Assembly (NCBI GenBank): GCA_963781555.1 | Contig: CAWAGB010000003.1 | Span: 131,093 to 195,092, forward strand | Direction: 5' to 3' | From: JAICQM01 sp963781555 | GTDB taxonomy: Bacteria; Chloroflexota; Limnocylindria; QHBO01 | Length of the DNA stretch: 64,000 bases | Shown: piece by piece, positions 14,138 to 22,415 of the stretch | Layout: the number at the start of each line of letters is the position of its first letter | Numbering within the stretch: the stretch's first letter is position 1 | Notes under the pieces: generated by a model | Told to the model about the DNA's origin: nothing | Seen by the model: the letters and a program-made list of their open reading frames with translations, nothing else | The model's database searches: none | Translations under genes and position numbers: made by a program

Positions 14138-15324
14138 GCCTGCGGCGCTCCGCCCAGCAGGAGCGGTGCGCCGATCTTGTCCTCGTAGCGCGGCCGCAGG
14201 CGCGCGGCGTTGTAGAGCAGGTCCACGTCGAGACGGCGCGGACCGTGGGATGCATCGGGCAGGGTGGTGTGGCCGTACTTCCCGTCGCGGACCGCGACCA
14301 TGCGCCCCGTCACGCCGTCGGCCAGCAGGTCCATCGCGACGTTGGCGAACGTGATCGCCACCATCTGGTCGAGGGCGTCGGGATCGCCGGAGCGGAGGTC
14401 GTAGGTGAGATCGCTGTTCACGGTCTCGATCCCCGTCCGCCGCTTCAGCTCGGTGGCCAGCGCGAACCCGACGTCGGCCTTGTGGCGGTGCCCGTACGCG
14501 TCCACGTCGCCGATCTCCTGCAGGGTCCCGCCGCTCCAGATGGCGCCCTCCGAGGCGATGACGAAGGCATACCCGGACGGGTTGAGGCGGCGGTCCTCGA
14601 TGAGCAGCTCCGCCAGCGCGTCGAGCTCGAACGGGACCTCGGGGATGACGCAGCGGGCACTCGTGACGTACGCCGCGTACCACGCGCTGTAGCCGGAGTT
14701 GCGGCCGAAGATGCGGAACACGCCGAGCCGCTCGTGGCTGCCCAGCGTCGTGCGCTGGCGGTTGATCAGCTCCTTGGCGCGGGTCACCGCGGTCGAGAAG
14801 CCGATGCAGTACTCGGTGCCGCGCACGTCGTTGTCCATCGTCTTGGGGATCGCCACCAGCGGGAAGCCCTCGCGTCCCAGCCGCGCGCCGTAGCCGAGCG
14901 TGTCGTCGCCGCCGATCGCGACCAGCGCGCCGATCCCGAGCCGCTCGAGGTTCTCGAGCACCAGCGGGGTGAGGTCGTACTCGTCCTCGGCGGTCGCGTA
15001 GCGGGCGGCATCGGCCGCGGGAAGACCCCCGGGCAGCCGCGCGCGCGGCATCTTTGCCGGGTTGGTGCGCGAGGTGTGCAGGACGGTACCGCCGGTGCGA
15101 TCGATGGCGCGCGTGCCGCGACGGTCGAGCGGGCGGACGTAATCGGTCGACGGCGCGCCATCGGTCTCGAAGGTGAGGTGGGTCAGCCCCTCCCAGCCGC
15201 GCCTGATGCCGAGGACCTCGTCCCCCGCCTCGGTGGATCGATACACGACGCTCTTGATGACCGAATTGAGGCCCGGGACGTCGCCGCCGCCGGTGAGGAC
15301 CCCGATGCGCTTGCTGGGAGGCAT
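14134..15324 (-). CDS. pfkA: 6-phosphofructokinase, probably PPi-dependent
   Basis: 396 residues. GVLTGGGDVPGLN at the N-terminus, IGGDDTLGYGA at about residues 137-147, and the catalytic PKTMDNDV at about 160-167. GRNSGYSAWYAA and the later EGAIWSGG stretch also fit the PFK family. The second Asp in GGDD, where ATP enzymes have GGDG, is the known marker of pyrophosphate-dependent PFKs, so PPi use is inferred from family knowledge. It phosphorylates fructose 6-phosphate to the 1,6-bisphosphate. The start is divergent from the SRAP gene; a -10-like CAGAAT lies 6 bases upstream of the ATG. The downstream MFS gene overlaps by 4 bases. Confidence 0.9.
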   Translation of the reverse strand: MPPSKRIGVLTGGGDVPGLNSVIKSVVYRSTEAGDEVLGIRRGWEGLTHLTFETDGAPSTDYVRPLDRRGTRAIDRTGGTVLHTSRTNPAKMPRARLPGGLPAADAARYATAEDEYDLTPLVLENLERLGIGALVAIGGDDTLGYGARLGREGFPLVAIPKTMDNDVRGTEYCIGFSTAVTRAKELINRQRTTLGSHERLGVFRIFGRNSGYSAWYAAYVTSARCVIPEVPFELDALAELLIEDRRLNPSGYAFVIASEGAIWSGGTLQEIGDVDAYGHRHKADVGFALATELKRRTGIETVNSDLTYDLRSGDPDALDQMVAITFANVAMDLLADGVTGRMVAVRDGKYGHTTLPDASHGPRRLDVDLLYNAARLRPRYEDKIGAPLLLGGAPQA

Positions 15325-15330
15325 GCACCC

Positions 15331-15370
15331 ATTCTGCCCCGTCCCGCGCTGCGGGGTCGCGTGTGAGAAT
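15331..15370. promoter_or_regulatory. Divergent leaderless -10 boxes (pfkA / SRAP)
   Basis: Minus-strand CAGAAT (15331-15336) lies 6 bases before the pfkA ATG; plus-strand GAGAAT (15365-15370) lies 7 bases before the SRAP ATG. Both match the xAxxxT form seen at the other leaderless starts. Confidence 0.4.
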
Positions 15371-15377
15371 GCACGCC

Positions 15378-16097
15378 ATGTGTGGTCGCTTCGCGCAGCC
15401 CCGATCGAGCGATGAGCTCGCGCGTCTGTTCGGCGCCTCCGTGGCGGCGGAGGTGCCCGGCGAGCGCTACAACGTCGCCCCCACCGACCAGGTCGCCGCC
15501 ATCACCGAGCACCACCAGGAGCGGACGGTGGACGCCTTCCGCTGGGGCCTCGTGCCGATCTGGTCGAAATCGCCGAAGGAAGGGCCGCGGATGATCAACG
15601 CGCGCTCCGAGACGGTCGAGACCTCGGCGGCCTACCGCACGTCGTTCCGGCGCTACCGCTGCATCGTTCCTGCCGATGCGTTCTACGAGTGGCGCCGGGA
15701 ATTCGCGCCGGGCCGGCAGCGCCCGGTGCGCTCGGAGCCGTTCGCCATCCGGCACGTCGACGGGTCCCCGCTCGCATTCGCGGGTTTGTGGGCGATCTGG
15801 CGCGACCCGCAGACCGCGGAACGCCTCTACTCGGCGACCATCCTGACCACCGCGGCCAACGAGCTGGTGGCACCCGTCCACGACCGCATGCCGGTCATCC
15901 TCGGCCCGCACGACTGGGACGCCTGGCTCGACGAATCCGCCCCACTGGACGTGCTGCGCTCCCTGCTGCGGCCGGCGCCCGCGGAGGACCTGGTGCGCTA
16001 CGCGGTCTCGCCGGCGGTCAGCAACGTGCGCAGCGAGGGCGCCGAGCTGCTGCTGCCACTCACCCGCTGGACCGATGGCGTCGCCGTCGACGCCTGA
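15378..16097 (+). CDS. yedK: SRAP-domain protein (HMCES/YedK), abasic-site DNA protein crosslinker
   Basis: 239 residues. The start at 15378 is fixed by the catalytic Cys, which must be residue 2 (MCGRFAQP). Other SRAP landmarks follow: ERYNVAPTDQV, FRWGLVPIWS, MINARSETV (catalytic Asn), CIVPADAFYEWRR (catalytic Glu) and APVHDRMPVIL (catalytic His). The family traps abasic sites in single-stranded DNA through a thiazolidine link. Its last 23 bases overlap the start of a polynucleotide-kinase-like gene in another frame, so the two are probably co-translated and may work together in DNA repair. Confidence 0.95.
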   Translation: MCGRFAQPRSSDELARLFGASVAAEVPGERYNVAPTDQVAAITEHHQERTVDAFRWGLVPIWSKSPKEGPRMINARSETVETSAAYRTSFRRYRCIVPADAFYEWRREFAPGRQRPVRSEPFAIRHVDGSPLAFAGLWAIWRDPQTAERLYSATILTTAANELVAPVHDRMPVILGPHDWDAWLDESAPLDVLRSLLRPAPAEDLVRYAVSPAVSNVRSEGAELLLPLTRWTDGVAVDA

Positions 16098-16620
16098 GCG
16101 CGCGCCCGGCGAGATCCGGCTGCCGGCCGATGCGCTCGTCCTGCTGGTCGGCATCTCGGGGAGTGGCAAGTCCACCTTCGCGGCCCGCCACTTCCTGCCG
16201 AGCCAGGTGCTGTCGTCGGACGCCATGCGCGCCATGGTGGCCGACGACCCGAACGACCAGTCAGCCACGGAAGCGGCTTTCGAGCTGCTCCACACCGCGG
16301 CCTCGCTGCGCCTGGCGCGCGGGCGGCTCACCGTGGTGGATGCCACCAACGTCGAACGCTGGGCGCGCGGCCGACTGGAGGCCCTCGCCCGCCGCCACGG
16401 TCGCCCGACCGCGGCAATCGTGCTGCACGTGCCAGTGGAGGTCGCGCTGGAGCGAAATCTGTCGCGCACGGATCGGCGGCTCCCCGCATCGGCCATCCGG
16501 CGCCAGGCGTCCTGGCTCAGCGCCTCGCTGCCGACCATGGCCGAAGAGGGAGTGGCGCCCGCCTGGGTGCTGACCTCCGTCTGGGAGGTTGACGCCGCAT
16601 GGGTGAGCTTCGAGGGCTGA
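16075..16620 (+). CDS. P-loop kinase, polynucleotide kinase (PNK)-like
   Basis: 181 residues. Walker A GISGSGKS at residues 26-33, a SSDAMRAMVADD segment after it as in bacterial Pnkp-type 5' kinases, a VVDATNVERWARGRLEALAR segment (Walker B-like Asp and lid Arg), and RNLSRTDRRLPASAIRRQ as the lid. The fold is the AAA_33/zeta-type kinase group; the Pnkp N-terminal kinase is the closest match I can name, but substrate could also be a nucleotide or nucleoside. Overlap with the SRAP gene supports a nucleic-acid repair role. The stop is 1 base before the stop of the convergent gene. Confidence 0.75.
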   Translation: MASPSTPERAPGEIRLPADALVLLVGISGSGKSTFAARHFLPSQVLSSDAMRAMVADDPNDQSATEAAFELLHTAASLRLARGRLTVVDATNVERWARGRLEALARRHGRPTAAIVLHVPVEVALERNLSRTDRRLPASAIRRQASWLSASLPTMAEEGVAPAWVLTSVWEVDAAWVSFEG

Positions 16621-16621
16621 C

Positions 16622-17533
16622 CTACAGCTCCACGGCCGAGGCGAGGGCCACGTCGCGGACGTAGTGGATGTCGCGCGCCAGGGCCCGCGCCAGGATGACG
16701 TGGAACTGCGCCCGCGCCGTCCCGTGGCGCAGGTCCACGGACGGCGTCCACACCCCGGGTGCTGACGCGCTGAACGGATGCACGGCGAACGGTCCGCCGA
16801 ACGCGCCGGTCGGGATGTCGAGGCGACCGCTGGCGATGAGCAGCTCGTCGGTCAGGCCGCCGCGCTCGGTGCACTCGGTATGCACCCGCAGCTCGAGGCG
16901 CACCTCCTGGACCTCGATCGCCTCCGGCGTCTGGAGGCGCAGCTCCCCGGTGAAGGGATGCGCGACGGAGAGCGGCACCGGATCGAGAAGGATCTGCGCG
17001 GGGTTGGCGTCGATGTTGACCGGAGCGTCCTCGAAGAGGCCGTACTGCCCGGTTGCCACCACGCCGGCACGCAGGAGGGCCGTCGGCTGGGCGACCCGCA
17101 GGGGGACGACGCAGTTCTCGTCACCCGCCCACGGGCGATCCACGGTGATCTCGAGCGTCCAGTCGCAGCGCAGCACGTCGGAGCCCTCGAAGGTCGGCGG
17201 GGCGAGGTGCTCCAGCTCCCAGGTCGCCTGCCAGGCCACCTCCTCGCCGGCGCGAAAGGCCATGGGCCCGGCGAGCTGCACCTCGGCGCGGACGACCTCA
17301 TCGTGATCGGTACGCGTGACCGTGGTGGTCGTCTCCCCGGTGCGCTGCGTGTGCCGGTACTGGTAGGTCTCGACCGCGCGCAGGCAGGCCCGCACGGCGC
17401 GCGCCTCGAAGCTGCTGTCAGGCCGGTAACGGATGGAGCAGGACACCGGGCGTGACGGCAGCAGGACAGCGGGCTCGACCTCGACCATCCAGGTGCCGCC
17501 AGAGGACTCGAGCGGATCGATCGGAGTACTCAC
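16622..17533 (-). CDS. Beta-rich arrestin-like protein, unknown
   Basis: 303 residues from GTG 17533 (a GGGGG lies upstream); a second possible start is the Met in WMVEVEPAV. The sequence is beta-strand rich: VEVEPAVLLPSRPVSCSIRY, then VVRAEVQLAGPMAFRAGEEVAWQATWEL, then RLELRVHTECTERGG, all with alternating hydrophobic residues. This resembles the arrestin/SpoOM fold. No enzymatic motif or signal peptide is seen. Low certainty on family; it is clearly coding by its GC-biased codons. Confidence 0.5.
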   Translation of the reverse strand: MSTPIDPLESSGGTWMVEVEPAVLLPSRPVSCSIRYRPDSSFEARAVRACLRAVETYQYRHTQRTGETTTTVTRTDHDEVVRAEVQLAGPMAFRAGEEVAWQATWELEHLAPPTFEGSDVLRCDWTLEITVDRPWAGDENCVVPLRVAQPTALLRAGVVATGQYGLFEDAPVNIDANPAQILLDPVPLSVAHPFTGELRLQTPEAIEVQEVRLELRVHTECTERGGLTDELLIASGRLDIPTGAFGGPFAVHPFSASAPGVWTPSVDLRHGTARAQFHVILARALARDIHYVRDVALASAVEL

Positions 17534-17823
17534 GACAATGCCCCCGCAGCTATTCCACGGACAGCATGAAAATCCCGAAGGGACCGCGTCCAACCCCGTG
17601 GCCGAAGCCACTGAATCGGTACCGGAACGCTTGATGCGATCTCGTGATCCGGTATTCGCTGCCCCTTCGGGACGACCACAGAATACGTTCGCCCGGTCTG
17701 CCACCACAAGGGGGTTTATCCCCGAGTTTCGGGGCCTACCTCGCCGTTATCCACGCTCTATCCCCAGCGGTGGATACTGCGTACGGCGATCAACCCATCC
17801 ACATGTACCGCAGGAGCGATTGC
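17534..17823. other. Intergenic region with DnaA-box-like motifs
   Basis: No gene in these 290 bases. Near-matches to TTATCCACA occur at 17716-17724 (TTATCCCCG), 17747-17755 (TTATCCACG), 17758-17766 (CTATCCCCA), around 17768-17776 on the other strand, and 17795-17803 (CCATCCACA). CCCCGA-GTT-TCGGGG at 17720-17734 can form a short hairpin. AGGAG at 17812-17816 is the ribosome site of the TfoX-like gene. None of the boxes is perfect and no dnaA or dnaN is nearby. Confidence 0.3.
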
Positions 17824-18097
17824 ATGCCCTCCCCGCCTGATCTGGTCGCGCAGTTCACCGCCGTCACCGACCGCCTGATCACCGCTGCGCCCGACGCCAG
17901 CCGCCGCAAGATGTTCGGCTACCCGGCCTGCTTCGCGGGCGGGCACCTCGTGACCAGCCTCCACGAGGACCGCTGGATCGTGCGCCTCCCGGAGGCCGAC
18001 ATCGCCGAGCTGGCCGGCCTCGGCGGCATGCCGTTCGAACCGATGGCCGGGCGCCCCATGCGCGGCTTCATGGCGCTTCCCGATGGCATCCGGATCC
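17824..18097 (+). CDS. TfoX N-terminal-domain protein, cut at the contig join
   Basis: About 91 residues of a TfoX-like N-terminal domain survive: ASRRKMFGYPACFAGGHLVTSLHEDRWIVRL and PFEPMAGRPMRGFMALPDG. In other bacteria TfoX (Sxy) controls competence, but the lone N-terminal domain is common and uncharacterised. It is preceded by AGGAG at good spacing. From about 18,092 the frame continues into sequence that, on the other strand, encodes aspartyl-tRNA synthetase; the frame to 18225 is therefore an artefact. About 20 C-terminal residues are probably lost. Confidence 0.8.
18092..18097. other. Chimeric join between two genomes
   Basis: Left of this point all genes have the extreme GC bias and leaderless starts of the first genome; right of it aspS is cut in mid-protein on the minus strand. 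The join is at GGATCC, inside CGGATCCG. Both truncated genes end at the same bases. Confidence 0.85.
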
Positions 18098-18467
18098 GCA
18101 GGTCGTCGCCGCCGTCGGTGTCGTCTTCGATGAGGAAGGGCGGCAGCTTGGCGGGGTTCAGAATTTCGACGCTTGAAGGGCGAATTTCGATACCGCCGGT
18201 GGGCATTTTGTCGTTTTTGGAGTAACGCTCGGCTACGGTGCCGGTCACGCTCAGCACAAACTCGCGGCCGAGGTGGCGGGCGGTTTCGCGCACGGCTTCG
18301 GCTTCCACGCCTTCTTCGAGGGTGATTTGGGTGAGGCCGTACCGGTCGCGCAGGTCAATCCAGAGAATGGCGCCTTTGTCGCGGGTGCGCTGCACCCAGC
18401 CGCAAAGCGTAACGGTTTGACCAATGTGTTCGGGGCGAAGCTCGCCGCAGGTGTGGGTACGTAGCAT
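18098..18467 (-). CDS. aspS: Aspartyl-tRNA synthetase, N-terminal fragment (cut at the join)
   Basis: About 123 residues from the ATG at 18467. MLRTHTCGELRPEHIG and TVTLCGWVQRTRDKGAILWIDLRDRYGLTQ form the N-terminal OB-fold anticodon-binding domain of bacterial AspRS; VEILNPAKLPPFLIED leads toward the catalytic core. The protein then stops matching at GDDLR, exactly where the contig switches to the other genome; the class II catalytic core (about 450 residues) is missing. It is Bacteroidota-like in wording and codon use. On the minus strand a TACCTTCG (18534-18541) upstream resembles the Bacteroidota -7 element. Confidence 0.9.
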
Positions 18468-18643
18468 GAACCGCAGATTTAACGGATTGTAACAGATTCG
18501 AGACGGATTATTTGGGGTTCCGCCCTTTGGGTGCGAAGGTAACCACTGGGCCGCCGGGGCGGAAACGCAAACTTTGGTACGGGATATGCAAAGGCCGAAT
18601 GGCAATCGTGCGTTCCTTTGTCTCTCCATCCCCTTCATTGTTC

Positions 18644-19104
18644 ATGAAACTCCTTCCCTCCTTCGCCCTCGCTGCGGCGCTCCTGTTTGCCGGCGCGGCC
18701 CAGGCCCAAACCAAAGTCAAAACCAAAACCAAGTCGGACGTGTCGGGCAGAGATGAAATCCAAGGGCACGGCCGGCGCCGTCACGCTCGACGGCCCCATC
18801 AAGCGCGTCGAAACGCTCTCGGGCATCGACGTGTACCCCACGCCCAACTCCAACGAGCATTCTGCTCAGCTTCACCCAGCAGTTCACCAAGCCCGGCACG
18901 CTGGTGATGACGGACTACAAGAACAAAGTCGTGTACCAAACCGAGCTGGACCCCGCCAACAACACCGGCGCCCCGGTAGACCTGGGCAAGATTCCGGCCG
19001 GCACCTACCTGGTGGAAGCCAAAACCGGCAACTACGTGTACTGGAAGAAGGTGCGCATCAAGTACCCCAGCCGCCCGCCGCTAGGCTGCCCGTTTTCCCT
19101 TTAA
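18644..19104 (+). CDS. Small secreted protein, frameshifted
   Basis: It starts MKLLPSFALAAALLFAGAAQAQ, a clear Sec signal peptide. The mature part is spread over three frames: KTKSDV in the first, TAGAVTLDGPIKRVETLSGIDVYPTP in the second, and TDYKNKVVYQTELDPANNTGAPVDLGKIPAGTYLVEAKTGNYVYWKKVRIKYPSR in the third. The end, LPAGTYLV...W-K-V-I, looks like the beta-sandwich tail of Bacteroidota secreted proteins. Two indels, near 18,745 and near 18,860. Function unknown. It is divergent from aspS. Confidence 0.6.
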
Positions 19105-19202
19105 GAACGTCATGCTGAGCTAGCCGAAGCATCTCTACCGCAGTAGTAATCTATTTACTGCTGCGGTAGCGACGCTTCGGCAAGCTCAGCATGACGTTCT
19201 TT
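19103..19202. repeat. 100-bp imperfect palindrome, intergenic element 1
   Basis: The outer arms AAGAACGTCATGCTGAGC and GCTCAGCATGACGTTCTT are exact complements; inner arms (CCGAAGC, TACCGCAGTA...) pair imperfectly. It sits just after a stop codon. A related element with the outer word CGTCATGCCGAGC is at 23421-23515. The family resembles intergenic palindromic repeats of Hymenobacter and may also act as a terminator. Confidence 0.75.
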
Positions 19203-19230
19203 GTTATCGTTTCTATGCCCGTTCCCTGCT

Positions 19231-19774
19231 ATGAAAATCCTCCCCCTTTTTGCTGTTGCTTTTGGGACTTGCTGGCCTTCGCCCCCAAGCCCAAGCTCAC
19301 GACCAAGCTCGGCACGGGCCTGACGGTGGGGGTGCCCGCCGCGTTTCCGCCCTGCCCGACGACGGCATTGCCGTGAAATACCCGTCGCCGCGCAAGCCGG
19401 TGGCCGTGTACACCAACCCCAGCGGCCGGGTCGACTACAGCGTGGCCGTGCGCCCCACCACCTTCGAGAGCATGGACTACGGCGTGCTGCTCAAGATTTA
19501 CAAGGCCAGCATCCAGCGCCTCTACACCAAGGTGGAGTTTCTCAAGGAAGACATCCGCACCGTAAACGGGCGCGATTTCATGTACTTTGAATTTGTCTCG
19601 ACCGTGGCCGACACCCGCCGCGCCAACCAACTGGCCCCCATCAAAGGTACCAGGCCGTGCAGTACGCCATTCAGGGCCAGCAATTGTACGTTTTACTTCG
19701 TGGCCCCCGCCGAAGAGCAGGCCCAGTGGCGGCCCACCGCCCAGGCCGTGATGAATGCCATTGAGCTGAAGTAA
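19231..19774 (+). CDS. Secreted protein, frameshifted
   Basis: ATG 19231 begins MKILPL, and the signal peptide continues in another frame (LLLLGLAGLRPQAQ). The readable mature part is IAVKYPSPRKPVAVYTNPSGRVDYSVAVRPT, then TFESMDYGVLLKIYKASIQ and VNGRDFMYFEFVSTVADTRR, then AEEQAQWRPTAQAVMNAIELK. The middle around 19,650-19,700 reads QAVQYAIQGQQLY in a third frame, so there are at least three indels. No catalytic motif is visible. It resembles small lipid-bound or stress-induced periplasmic proteins of Bacteroidota, but I do not recognise the family. Confidence 0.55.
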
Positions 19775-19794
19775 ACTGGCCGCGAATCCCGCCC

Positions 19795-20228
19795 ATGCAA
19801 CCGACGCCTATTTCATGCTCCAGGCCCTGGCCGAGGCCGGAAGGCCCTGGCGGCCGATGAAATTCCCATCGGCGCGGTGGTGGTGTTTGAGAAGCAGATC
19901 ATCGGGCGGGGCCACAACCAGACCGAGCAGCTGCGCGACGTGACGGCCCACGCCGAGATGCTGGCCCTGACGGCCGCCGCCAATTATCTGGGCAACAAAT
20001 ACCTGGCCGACTGCACGCTCTACGTCACCATTGAGCCCTGCGTGATGTGCGCCGGGCGCCAGCTACTGGGCCCAGCTGGGGCCGTGGTGTTCGGTGCCGA
20101 CGAGCCCAAAGTGGGCTTCCGGCGGCACGGGCAGCTGCTGCACCCGCGCACCCAGCTGCGGGGCGGCGTGCGGCCGACGGAGTGCGCCGGCGCTGATGCA
20201 GGAATTTTTCAATTTAAAGCGGAAATAA
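19795..20228 (+). CDS. tadA: tRNA-specific adenosine deaminase, frameshifted
   Basis: TadA converts A34 to inosine in tRNA-Arg(ACG). Visible zinc site: TAHAEMLAL (His and catalytic Glu) and EPCVMCAG (two Cys). The start region DAYFMLQALAEA is one frame away from ADEIPIGAVVVFEKQIIGRGHN, and the end (GGVR...) changes frame again, giving EFFNLKRK and the TAA at 20226. Three indels in about 145 codons fit sequencing error, since TadA is essential. The HPRTQLRGG segment and KVGFRRHGQLLHP are typical of Bacteroidota TadA. Confidence 0.85.
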
Positions 20229-20339
20229 CACTACTTTTGAACCTGCGCAGCCGGCTGGTCGTCAACCATGGCTCGCAGTTGGGCTGTTTCATACCTGCTG
20301 CATTTCTCTCACACTCCAACACCCAAAACACCTGCACTT

Positions 20340-20953
20340 ATGGCTTTCGAACTCCCCAAACTCCCCTACGCCTACGATGCCCTGGAACCCACTTTGACGC
20401 GCAGACGATGGAAATCCACCACAGCAAGCACCACCAGGCCTACGTGACCAACCTGAACAACGCCATTGCCGGCACCGAGATGGAAAACCAGTCCATCGAG
20501 GAAATCATGCACAACATTGCCAAGGCCCCGGCGGCCGTGCGCAACAACGGCGGCGGCCACTACAACCACTCCCTGTTCTGGACCATCCTGTCGCCCAACG
20601 GCGGCGGCCAGCCCACCGGCGCCGTGGGCGAGGCCATCACCAAGGCGTTCGGCAACTACGACAAGTTCAAGGAGGAATTCACCAAGGCCGCCACCACGCG
20701 CTTCGGCTCGGGCTGGGCGTGGCTGTGCAAGCAGGCCGACGGCTCGGTGCAAATCTGCTCCACGCCCAACCAGGACAACCCGCTGATGCCCGACTCGGGC
20801 TGCAAGGGCCTGCCCGTGCTCGGCCTCGACGTGTGGGAGCACGCCTACTACCTCAAGTACCAGAACCGCCGGCCCGACTACATCGCCGCGTTCTTCAACC
20901 TCATCAACTGGGACGAGGTGAACAGGCGCTTCGCCGAAGCCACCCCCATGTAA
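20340..20953 (+). CDS. sodA: Superoxide dismutase (Fe/Mn)
   Basis: ATG 20340 gives MAFELPKLPYAYDALEP, then a 1-base slip, then AQTMEIHHSKHHQAYVTNLNNA. About 203 residues in all. Metal ligands are visible: His in HHSKHHQAY, His in GGHYNHSLFW, and Asp and His in LDVWEHAYYLKY. It dismutates superoxide in the cytoplasm. The indel is near 20,385, in the CCCACTTTGAC stretch. A terminator follows at 20992-21028. Confidence 0.92.
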
Positions 20954-20991
20954 ATTATCAGCACGCCGGGCAATCCGGGCGTAGCTGCTGC

Positions 20992-21028
20992 AAAAGGCCC
21001 GTTCCACGTTGTGGGGCGGGTCTTTTTT
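20992..21028 (+). terminator. Terminator after sodA
   Basis: GGCCCG/CGGGTC outer and CCAC/GTGG inner stems, followed by TCTTTTTT. Confidence 0.65.
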
Positions 21029-21163
21029 CATTTTCGGCTCGGGCCTCGGGGTGGTCACAAGCACTAATATGCCAGGGAGCGAAACAATTCGTGTACGTAC
21101 CCGGTTTAAGGACGCGTTTCATTCATCAGATGCTGCTACTCACGCACGGCGGCTCATTCCTCT

Positions 21164-22284
21164 ATGTCAAAGAAAACTTTTCAACCCGCCAGCTGGGTTC
21201 GCTAACCTTAACCAACCACGTGGTGATGGCACCGCTCACCCGCAGCCGCGCCCTGGGCAACGTGCCCAACGAGCTGATGGCCGAGTACTACCGCCAGCGC
21301 GCCACGGCCGGCCTCATCATCACGGAAGGCACCTCGCCCTCGGCCGATGGCCTGGGCTACGCCCGCATTCCGGGTTTGTTCAACCAGGAGCACGTCACCA
21401 ACTGGCAGCGCATCACCGAGACCGTGCACCACCACGGCGGCCACATTTTCATTCAGCTGATGCACGCCGGCCGCATTGCCCACACCCTCAACCTGCCCGA
21501 GGGCTCGGAGGTGCTGGCCCCATCGGCCATTAAGGCCAAGGGCGAGATGTGGACCGACCAGGAGCAGCTGCTGGACCACACCGAGCCCCGCGAAATGCGG
21601 GCCGAGGAGCTGGCCCGCCTGCGCGACGAGTACGTGCAAAGCGCCAAGCTGGCCCTGGAAGCTGGTTTCGACGGCGTGGAAGTACACAGCGCCAACGGCT
21701 ACCTGCTCTCGCAGTTCCTGAACCCGCACAGCAACCAGCGCACCGACCAGTACGGCGGCAGCGTGGAGAACCGCGCCCGCTTCGTGCTGGAAGTGGCCCG
21801 CGGCGTGGCCGAGGCCATCGGCCCCGAGCGCACCGGCATTCGCCTCTCGCCCTGGGGCACCGACGCCGACATGCCGCACTACCCCGAGATGGACGAAACC
21901 TACGCCTACCTGGCCGAAGAGCTGCAGAAAATTGGCCTGGTGTACGTGCACCTCGTGGACCACTCCAGCATGGGTGCCCCCGCCGTACCCGCCGAAACGG
22001 TGGCCACCATCCGCAAGAAATTCACCAACACCCTCATTCTGAGCGGCGGCTACACCACCGTGGAGCGCATTGAAGACGCCTTGGAGAACGGCCACGCCGA
22101 CCTCGTCGCCATCGGCAAGCCCTTCATTTCGAACCCCGACCTAGTGGAGCGCCTCAAAACCGGCGCCGAGCTCGCTCCCCTCGACCCCGATACCTTGTAT
22201 ACCCCCGGCCCCGAGGGCTACATCGACTACCCCACGGCCGACGGCCAGCCCGCCGGCACGTTTTCGCCCAGCTACCAGGCCTAA
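21164..22284 (+). CDS. Alkene reductase, Old Yellow Enzyme family
   Basis: About 373 residues of FMN-dependent OYE barrel: LGSLTLTNHVVMAPLTRSRA, YYRQRATAGLIITEGT, HIFIQLMHAGRIAH, GFDGVEVHSANGYLLSQFLNP, NQRTDQYGGSVENRARF and DLVAIGKPFISNPDL. HSANGY and the conserved Tyr/Arg around RTDQYGG mark the active site. It reduces activated C=C bonds with NAD(P)H. The ATG at 21164 (MSKK) is the expected start, but the conserved frame is off by one there; the same frame is open from an ATG at 21130. One indel in AAAACTTTTC probably explains this. No promoter box is clear. Confidence 0.9.
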
Positions 22285-22296
22285 CGCTTTGTAGTT

Positions 22297-22354
22297 AAGT
22301 CCACACGTAAAGAGCCCCGGTCTTCACAGGCCGGGGCTCTTTACGTGTGGACTT
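22297..22354. terminator. Bidirectional terminator with 24-bp perfect arms
   Basis: Arms 22297-22320 and 22331-22354 are exact reverse complements with a 10-base loop; the core is AAAGAGCCCCGG/CCGGGGCTCTTT. It lies between the convergent OYE and winged-helix genes. The length and perfection exceed an ordinary terminator. Confidence 0.85.
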
Positions 22355-22415
22355 TAGTTTTTTCAGGATTATCAGGACCGGCGCGTACACTTCCTGCTCC
22401 CTTATAAGCAGGTAC

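Noticed and set aside
17644..18225. An uninterrupted frame that would be a TfoX-like protein with an extra basic, Ser-rich tail
   Set aside because: The tail is the antisense of aspS across the contig join; the two halves come from different genomes.
18098..18467. Gene transfer or recombination between the two genomes at aspS
   Set aside because: Only one join exists in the window, both genes are cut at the same base, and the base composition and indel rate switch there; a chimera explains all of it.
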